Assembly (NCBI RefSeq): GCF_016862995.1
Contig: NZ_BOOA01000002.1
Span: forward strand, 124,001-188,000
Source of the DNA: Acrocarpospora phusangensis
Lineage (GTDB): Bacteria; Actinomycetota; Actinomycetes; Streptosporangiales; Streptosporangiaceae
Length of the DNA: 64,000 bases
Direction of reading: 5' to 3'
Shown here: one piece after another, positions 59,433-64,000 of the stretch
Layout: each line of letters opens with the position of its first letter
How positions within the stretch are numbered: the stretch's first letter is position 1
Position numbers and translations under genes: made by a program
The notes under the pieces: model-generated
The model's input: only the letters and a program-made list of their open reading frames with translations
Databases searched by the model: none
What the model was told of the DNA's origin: nothing

Positions 59433-60553
59433 GAGTCTCTTACCTGCCTTTCGATGAGGTCGAGTCGCCGGGCCAGCGCGACCAGCCGCGCGTCGTCCTC
59501 CGGCGCTGGGCCGTACAGGGTGGACCGGATCTGTCCGGCATCCTGCCCGACCCGTACGGCTATCGCCGCCACGATCGCGTCCGGCTCCGCGGCCGGGGAG
59601 AGCCCCAGCCGGGGCACGACGCGGTCGAGGCAGGCGGCGCGCAGCGCGTGCGCGGCCCGGTCGCGGGCGCGGCGCGCCCGATAGAGGCGGCCGCGGCCTT
59701 CCGCGGTCTCGGCGGCGCGCACGACGACCGGGAGTTTCTCGGCCACCACCGGGCCGAGCCTGCGGCCCTGCGCGACGGCGAGCAGCCCGACGGCCACGAT
59801 CAGGCTCCAGATGAGCCAGTCGACCTGTTCTGGCAGCAGTTCTTCCAGGGTCGAGGGGGGTTCGTCGCCGAGCGGGATCCTGGGGGCGAACCAGGTCACC
59901 CGGGGTTTGGCGCCCACCAGGTTCATGGCCAGGGCGGCGTTGCCGTCCTCGGCCAGTTTGCCGTTGGTCATGAAGTCGCCGGAGCCGACGATCGTGGTGG
60001 TCCGGCCGCCGGGCCGGTACCGGATCAGGGCGCCGCCGTAGCAGCGCGCGTCCGGGCCGGTCAGCTGGTAGAAGGAGCCGCCCATCCTGGCCGTGCCCGC
60101 CTGCACGGCCTCGCGCAGGCCGCACTCGGGCGCGCGGCTGCGCACGGGTTCGTACGAGCCCATGCTCGCGCCGGGGGCCAGTTCGGGGAGCATCGCGTCG
60201 AGCGGCTCGATCAGCAGCAGGTCGCCGGGCAGGTCGTCGATGCGGTCCAGCACGTCGCCGTCGATCAGGTACTCGGGCCGGGCCAGCACCACCAGCGAGT
60301 CGGGCGTGGCGATCTCCCGCGCCTCCTCCAGTGTGCGCACCTGCTCGACCCGTACGCCCTGGTCGGCCAGGAGCTCGACCAGCGCGTGCGTGCCGCCCAG
60401 GCCGGTGCCCTCGGCGTCCAGGTAGCCGCCGGGCCGCGGCGCGGTCAGGCCGACCATCAGCACGGCGGCCAGGGTGATGAGCAGCAGCGCGCCGACCGTG
60501 CCGCGCCAGGTGCGCCAGCGGTCGCGGATCCGCGGGGTGGTGGGGACGCTCAT
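59429..60553 (-). CDS. DUF4350 membrane protein
   Basis: 374 residues. One N-terminal helix (GALLLITLAAVLMVGLTA), an extracytoplasmic domain with GTHALVELLADQGVRVEQVR and IVGSGDFMTNGKLAEDGNAA, a second helix (WLIWSLIVAVGLLAVAQG), and an Arg-rich cytoplasmic tail are visible. It is part of the overlapping operon with MoxR and DUF4129; each junction is a 4-nt overlap. Function is unknown. Confidence 0.87.
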   Translation of the reverse strand: MSVPTTPRIRDRWRTWRGTVGALLLITLAAVLMVGLTAPRPGGYLDAEGTGLGGTHALVELLADQGVRVEQVRTLEEAREIATPDSLVVLARPEYLIDGDVLDRIDDLPGDLLLIEPLDAMLPELAPGASMGSYEPVRSRAPECGLREAVQAGTARMGGSFYQLTGPDARCYGGALIRYRPGGRTTTIVGSGDFMTNGKLAEDGNAALAMNLVGAKPRVTWFAPRIPLGDEPPSTLEELLPEQVDWLIWSLIVAVGLLAVAQGRRLGPVVAEKLPVVVRAAETAEGRGRLYRARRARDRAAHALRAACLDRVVPRLGLSPAAEPDAIVAAIAVRVGQDAGQIRSTLYGPAPEDDARLVALARRLDLIERQVRDS

Positions 60554-61197
60554 CGGGCCGCCAGGGCCGGGCGGGCCACCCGGAGGCGCTCGTCCAGCGA
60601 GGTCAGCATGGAGTACCAGGCGGGGTCGCCGGGCGCCTCGCCGTAGGTGACGTCGTCGAAGTACCGCGCGGCGGCGGTCAGCTCCGTCCCGAACGCGGGC
60701 ATGGCGCGCCCGGCCTCGGCGGCGAACTCCGCGGCCGTACGGCCCGGCTGGGGGTCCACGATGGCGCGTTCCTCCAGGTCGCGGGCGATGGCGCGGAGGC
60801 GCTCCCGGACGGCGTCGGCCCACTCGTGGCGCAGCGCGTGGTGCTCGGCGGCGGCCCGGTGCTCGGCGGCCGACATCGTCCGCTCGTCGTACAGCTCGGC
60901 CGTGGGGGCGGACGAGCGGGTGGCCCTGGCCGCGGCGCGCAGCAGCAGCACGGCCAGGCCGGCCACGATCAGGCCGAGCACGAACAGCGCGGCCGCGCCG
61001 CCGGGGAACTCCCCGGCGGCCCGGAACAGGTCGTCGATCCACTCCGTCACGTACTGGAACAGCCGGTCCGTCCACGACTCCTTCGGGTAGACCGGGTGCG
61101 CCAGCTCGCGGAGCGCCGCCTCCCTGGCGGCTTCGCGGCCGATGTCGACCGGGACGTCGGTCCCAGCGATCGTCGGGGCGATCGTCCAGGCGATCAC
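60550..61197 (-). CDS. DUF4129 membrane protein
   Basis: 215 residues. An N-terminal external segment, a membrane helix (AALFVLGLIVAGLAVLLLRA) and a cytoplasmic domain with HRAAAEHHALRHEWADAVRE and TAAEFAAEAGRAMPAFGTEL, typical of DUF4129, are visible. DUF4129 is often fused to transglutaminase-like proteins in other bacteria; here it is free-standing. The GTG start overlaps the upstream stop by 4 nt, and the 3' end overlaps the DUF4350 start (ATGA). Confidence 0.86.
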   Translation of the reverse strand: MIAWTIAPTIAGTDVPVDIGREAAREAALRELAHPVYPKESWTDRLFQYVTEWIDDLFRAAGEFPGGAAALFVLGLIVAGLAVLLLRAAARATRSSAPTAELYDERTMSAAEHRAAAEHHALRHEWADAVRERLRAIARDLEERAIVDPQPGRTAAEFAAEAGRAMPAFGTELTAAARYFDDVTYGEAPGDPAWYSMLTSLDERLRVARPALAAR

Positions 61198-62414
61198 TGC
61201 GGCCAGTACCCCGGGGGACGCTGGCCGGAGCCGTACGACGGGTGCCAGAGGTCCTGCGGGCCCGTGGGCATGCCGCCGCGCTGCCGTTCCAGCGCCTCGG
61301 TCTGCAGGACCAGGTCGAACGCCTCGGCCCGCATCCGGCGGTCGGCGTAGAGCAGCGCGTTGACGGCGGCGGAGAACGGGCTGGCGATCACACCGCCGAT
61401 GATGGCCCCGATGGTGGACAGGGCCATCGACGTGTACAGGCCGTCGCTCACCTCGACGAGGCTCTGCGCGTCGCCGCCGGTGAACATCCCGGCGATCTGG
61501 AAGGGCGCGCCGACCGCGGCCGACACGAGGCCGACGATGATCGAGGTCAGCAGCAGGATGCCGAACACCCGCCAGAAGTCCCCGCGTACGAGCCGGAAGG
61601 AGCGGCCGATGGCGGCGGCCACCCCGATGCGCTCCAGCACCACGGCGGCCCCGGCCAGGGCCATCTTCGTGTAGAGGAACACCGCCGCGATCACGCCGAG
61701 CACGAGGAACAGGAAGACGAGCAGCACCGCCACGCCGACGTCGACCAGCGGCGCCACCAGCACGCCGACGAACAGCAGCGGAACCAGGAAGATGCCGAAC
61801 ACCATCACGGTCTGCACCAGGCCGAGCCCCAGCAGCGGGAGCACCCGCCCGGCGGTCTGCCGCCAGGCCTCGCCGATGCCGATGGACTCGCCGAAGACCG
61901 ACCGCCCGACCACGCTGGTGAGCATGCCGGTCAGCACCACCATGGCGATCACCGACACGATGGCGCCGAGGATGGTCCCGCCGAGGAAGGTGGCGATGGG
62001 CCCCAGGATCTGCTCCGGGTTGTCGGCCAGCGCCGCCTCGTCCATGTTGAGCACGTCGAACATGGACCCGGCGGTGGCCAGCTGGATGCCGAACGCGGCC
62101 AGCTGGCTGACGGTCACCACGATGGCGGCGAGCCCGAGCGTCGCCTTGGGGTTGGCCCGCACCGAGGCGATCGCGCCGTTGAACATGTCACCCATGGTCA
62201 GCGGCCGGAGCGGGATGATCCCGGGCTTGAGCGCCGGCGGCGCGCCGTAGGGTCCATAAGGGTTGTGCGGCATGGCCGGATATCCCCCGTACCCCGGTGG
62301 CGGCGGAGGCTGCTGACCGGGCGCCGCCCAGGAACCCGGGCCGGGCTGACCGTACGCGGGGGGCTGCTGAGGCGCCCAGCCGGGCGGCGGGTTCTCAGGG
62401 GGACCGTCTGTCAT
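61194..62414 (-). CDS. Polytopic membrane protein (glycerophosphodiesterase-membrane-domain-like)
   Basis: 406 residues. A Pro/Gly/Tyr-rich N-terminus of ~85 residues is followed by six to seven membrane helices (LGLAAIVVTVSQLAAFGIQL; FLGGTILGAIVSVIAMVVLT; VMVFGIFLVPLLFVGVLVAP; VGVAVLLVFLFLVLGVIAAV). The fold resembles the membrane domain found N-terminal to glycerophosphodiester phosphodiesterases, but no such catalytic domain is present. ATG 62414 is chosen since CAGGAT, a -10-like element, lies 6 nt before it. It is the first gene of the DUF4129/DUF4350/MoxR/DUF58 operon. Confidence 0.8.
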   Translation of the reverse strand: MTDGPPENPPPGWAPQQPPAYGQPGPGSWAAPGQQPPPPPGYGGYPAMPHNPYGPYGAPPALKPGIIPLRPLTMGDMFNGAIASVRANPKATLGLAAIVVTVSQLAAFGIQLATAGSMFDVLNMDEAALADNPEQILGPIATFLGGTILGAIVSVIAMVVLTGMLTSVVGRSVFGESIGIGEAWRQTAGRVLPLLGLGLVQTVMVFGIFLVPLLFVGVLVAPLVDVGVAVLLVFLFLVLGVIAAVFLYTKMALAGAAVVLERIGVAAAIGRSFRLVRGDFWRVFGILLLTSIIVGLVSAAVGAPFQIAGMFTGGDAQSLVEVSDGLYTSMALSTIGAIIGGVIASPFSAAVNALLYADRRMRAEAFDLVLQTEALERQRGGMPTGPQDLWHPSYGSGQRPPGYWPQ

Positions 62415-62709
62415 GTCCCAATCCTGGCATGATGTACGGCTACCCGGGGTCCTCCGTGTGGGGAAACCGTGAACCCGGGATGGCAGAAACGCGTTGTCAA
62501 AGCGCAGACTTGGAACGTGACCACACCATGGAGTTCCCACGAAGTAGGCCTTATCCGGTCAGATCATCGCGCGTTCCACCACAAGCCCCTAAACTCCATC
62601 CTTTGTCATGGTCGTGTATCACCCATGTGGTGGTCGCGGGTAACCTTCCCATAAACCCGGTAAATCCACCCCATACCTCCCAAACTGCGCTAAGAACGAA
62701 TGAGGGGCC
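62415..62709. other. Divergent intergenic region upstream of mtrA
   Basis: This 295-nt gap holds no gene. It is richer in AT than its neighbours, with the divergent CAGGAT -10 of the membrane-protein operon at one end and GAGGGG before the mtrA ATG at the other. GGTAAC (62639-62644) and GGTAAA (62659-62664) are direct repeats 20 bp apart and resemble the GTAAC half-site described for MtrA in Streptomyces. A small dyad CACC-catgt-GGTG lies near 62621-62633. Autoregulation is possible but weakly supported. Confidence 0.35.
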
Positions 62710-63387
62710 ATGAAAGGACGCGTGCTGGTCGTCGACGACGACGCCGCTCTCGCCGAGATGCTCGGCATCGTGTTGCGCGGAGAAGGGTTTGAGCCGTCGT
62801 TCGTGTCCGACGGCGACAAGGCGCTGGACGCGTTCCGCGACACCCGCCCGGATCTGGTCCTGCTCGACCTCATGCTGCCCGGCGCCGACGGCATCGACGT
62901 CTGCCGCCGGATCAGGGCCGAGTCCGGCGTGCCGATCGTCATGCTCACCGCCAAGAGCGACACCATCGACGTGGTGCTCGGACTCGAGTCGGGCGCCGAC
63001 GACTACATCGTCAAGCCGTTCAAGCCCAAGGAGCTGGTGGCGCGGGTGCGGGCGCGGCTGCGCCGTACCGACGAGCCGACGCCGGAGATCCTGCAGATCG
63101 GCGACATCACCATCGACGTGGCCGGGCACTCGGTGAAGCGGCTCGACGAGACCATAAACCTCACGCCGCTGGAGTTCGACCTGCTGGTCGCGCTGGCCCG
63201 CAAGCCGCGGCAGGTGTTCACCCGGGAGGTCCTGCTGGAGCAGGTCTGGGGTTACCGCCACGCGGCCGACACCCGGCTGGTCAACGTCCACGTGCAGCGG
63301 CTGCGGGCGAAGATAGAGAAGGACCCGGAGCACCCGGAGATCGTGGTGACCGTGCGGGGGGTCGGGTACAAGGCCGGCCCCGCCTAG
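62710..63387 (+). CDS. mtrA: Response regulator MtrA
   Basis: 225 residues. The receiver carries acidic D9-D11, phospho-acceptor D53 (VLLDLMLPGADGIDVC), T80 and K102 (DDYIVKPFKPKELVARVRAR); the winged-helix domain has LTPLEFDLLVALARKPRQVF, VLLEQVWGYRHAADTRLVNV and VTVRGVGYKAGPA. MtrA controls cell-wall turnover, division and, in Streptomyces, development. GAGGGGCC precedes the ATG. It is followed after 13 nt by mtrB. Confidence 0.96.
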   Translation: MKGRVLVVDDDAALAEMLGIVLRGEGFEPSFVSDGDKALDAFRDTRPDLVLLDLMLPGADGIDVCRRIRAESGVPIVMLTAKSDTIDVVLGLESGADDYIVKPFKPKELVARVRARLRRTDEPTPEILQIGDITIDVAGHSVKRLDETINLTPLEFDLLVALARKPRQVFTREVLLEQVWGYRHAADTRLVNVHVQRLRAKIEKDPEHPEIVVTVRGVGYKAGPA

Positions 63388-63400
63388 CCGTACCAGCGGG

Positions 63401-64000
63401 ATGGCTCGCCTCTCGGCGCCGGCGACAGGGCGGAACCCATCGGGTTCCGCCCCGAAGGCGCGCGGCAAACGGCCCCGGCGCACGCTCCGGCAGATCGCGC
63501 GCGGCGTGCGGCGGCGGGCCCGCCGGCTGGCCGGGCGGCTGCGCGGCGCCTACCGGCGCTCGCTGCAACTGCGGGTGGTCACCAGCACGCTGGTGATCTC
63601 GATGGTCGTGGTGGCCGTGCTGGGCGTGTTCCTGTTCCAGTCGATCACCGACGCGATGATCGCCGGGCGGACCCGGGCCGCGACCGCCGAGGCGAAGGCC
63701 AACGTGTCCAGCGTCGCCGGATATTTCACCGTCTCCCAGAACGAGGTGCCGGCCAAGGGCGGCGACCCCGCCGCCGCCGTCGGCACCCCCGTCGAACTGG
63801 CCGCCCGCGACCTGGCCGAGCGCGCCGGCTCCCGCTACGACGTGGTCATCCTGAACAAGGACGCGGTCGGGCAGGACCGCGCCACCGGCAGCATCGACGC
63901 CGCCAGCGTGCCGGAACGCCTGCGCCGCGACCTGATGAAGAGCGGCTCCACCACGCTCTCCTGGCGGCAGCCCGCCACCCTGCGCTACCTGGACAACGCC
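63401..64000 (+). CDS. mtrB: Sensor histidine kinase MtrB (5' part only)
   Basis: The first 200 codons are in the window. A basic, disordered N-terminus of about 55 residues is followed by a membrane helix (VVTSTLVISMVVVAVLGVFL) and the start of the extracytoplasmic sensor domain (SITDAMIAGRTRAATAEAKA; RYDVVILNKDAVGQDRAT). The HAMP, HisKA and ATPase domains lie beyond the edge. Position 13 nt after mtrA and the characteristic N-terminal region make the identity clear. In other actinomycetes the lipoprotein gene lpqB follows. Confidence 0.93.
   Translation, partial: MARLSAPATGRNPSGSAPKARGKRPRRTLRQIARGVRRRARRLAGRLRGAYRRSLQLRVVTSTLVISMVVVAVLGVFLFQSITDAMIAGRTRAATAEAKANVSSVAGYFTVSQNEVPAKGGDPAAAVGTPVELAARDLAERAGSRYDVVILNKDAVGQDRATGSIDAASVPERLRRDLMKSGSTTLSWRQPATLRYLDNA

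Noticed and set aside
62639-62664. Firm MtrA binding site upstream of mtrA
   Set aside because: The two GGTAA words are 20 bp apart rather than at the short spacing expected, so only a tentative note is kept.

Overview
The window is high-GC (roughly 70%) DNA with dense coding, frequent GTG/TTG starts, 4-nt stop/start overlaps and many leaderless -10/start arrangements. It carries a WhiB-family regulator, the coenzyme F420 genes fbiA/fbiB/fbiC, MtrA/MtrB and a stage II sporulation M homologue. All of this points to an actinomycete chromosome. The run manC-like, fbiC, fbiB/fbiA, whiB, glycosyltransferase, zincin-like protein, DUF3499, manB, phosphoglucose/phosphomannose isomerase-like, sahH and mtrAB is the conserved block I know from Streptomyces and Mycobacterium. 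A filamentous genus of the Streptosporangiales type is a reasonable inference, but the sequence alone does not prove it. I saw no tRNA, rRNA, CRISPR array, insertion sequence or phage gene.

Layout. (1) 1-2452: a two-component system (sensor kinase cut by the window edge, OmpR-type regulator) with a divergent small exported protein and a 75-bp tandem repeat between kinase and regulator. (2) 2486-20298: a cell-wall glycopolymer region bracketed by two LytR-CpsA-Psr (LCP) attachment proteins. It holds a TagF-like polyol-phosphate polymerase, a fused CDP-ribitol synthase, two CDP-alcohol phosphotransferases, a cytidylyltransferase-like enzyme, a glycerol-1-phosphate-dehydrogenase-like enzyme, glycosyltransferases, an acyltransferase and an acetoacetate-decarboxylase-fold protein. 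(3) 20519-30502: membrane GT-C type glycosyltransferases, a dolichyl-phosphate-mannose-synthase-like GT2, GT4 enzymes, a methyltransferase, a flippase-like protein and a mannose-1-phosphate guanylyltransferase-like enzyme. (4) 30503-36381: a HhH-GPD DNA glycosylase and the F420 genes. (5) 36599-46616: a low-complexity membrane protein, whiB, a large GT2/membrane fusion, DUF5719, zincin-like, DUF3499, manB, a Trm112-like protein and a sugar-phosphate isomerase. (6) 46658-54810: cation efflux, MerR, two tandem S-adenosylhomocysteine hydrolases of different type, a NarL-type two-component system, and a divergent DUF305 lipoprotein/LVIVD-repeat pair. (7) 55107-62414: RDD, SpoIIM, and a tightly overlapping DUF58/MoxR/DUF4350/DUF4129/membrane-protein operon. 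(8) 62710-64000: mtrA and the start of mtrB.

How the genes fit together. Regions 2 and 3 probably make, decorate, export and attach a surface polymer: activated polyol phosphates (CDP-ribitol, possibly CDP-glycerol-1-phosphate) and sugar nucleotides (GDP-mannose through the isomerase, manB and the manC-like gene) feed glycosyltransferases and polymerases, and LCP proteins link the product to peptidoglycan. The most unusual element is the contiguous trio at 10463-12999: a cytidylyltransferase-like enzyme, an archaeal-type glycerol-1-phosphate dehydrogenase-like enzyme, and a CDP-alcohol phosphotransferase whose last catalytic Asp is His. I know of no described pathway with this exact composition.
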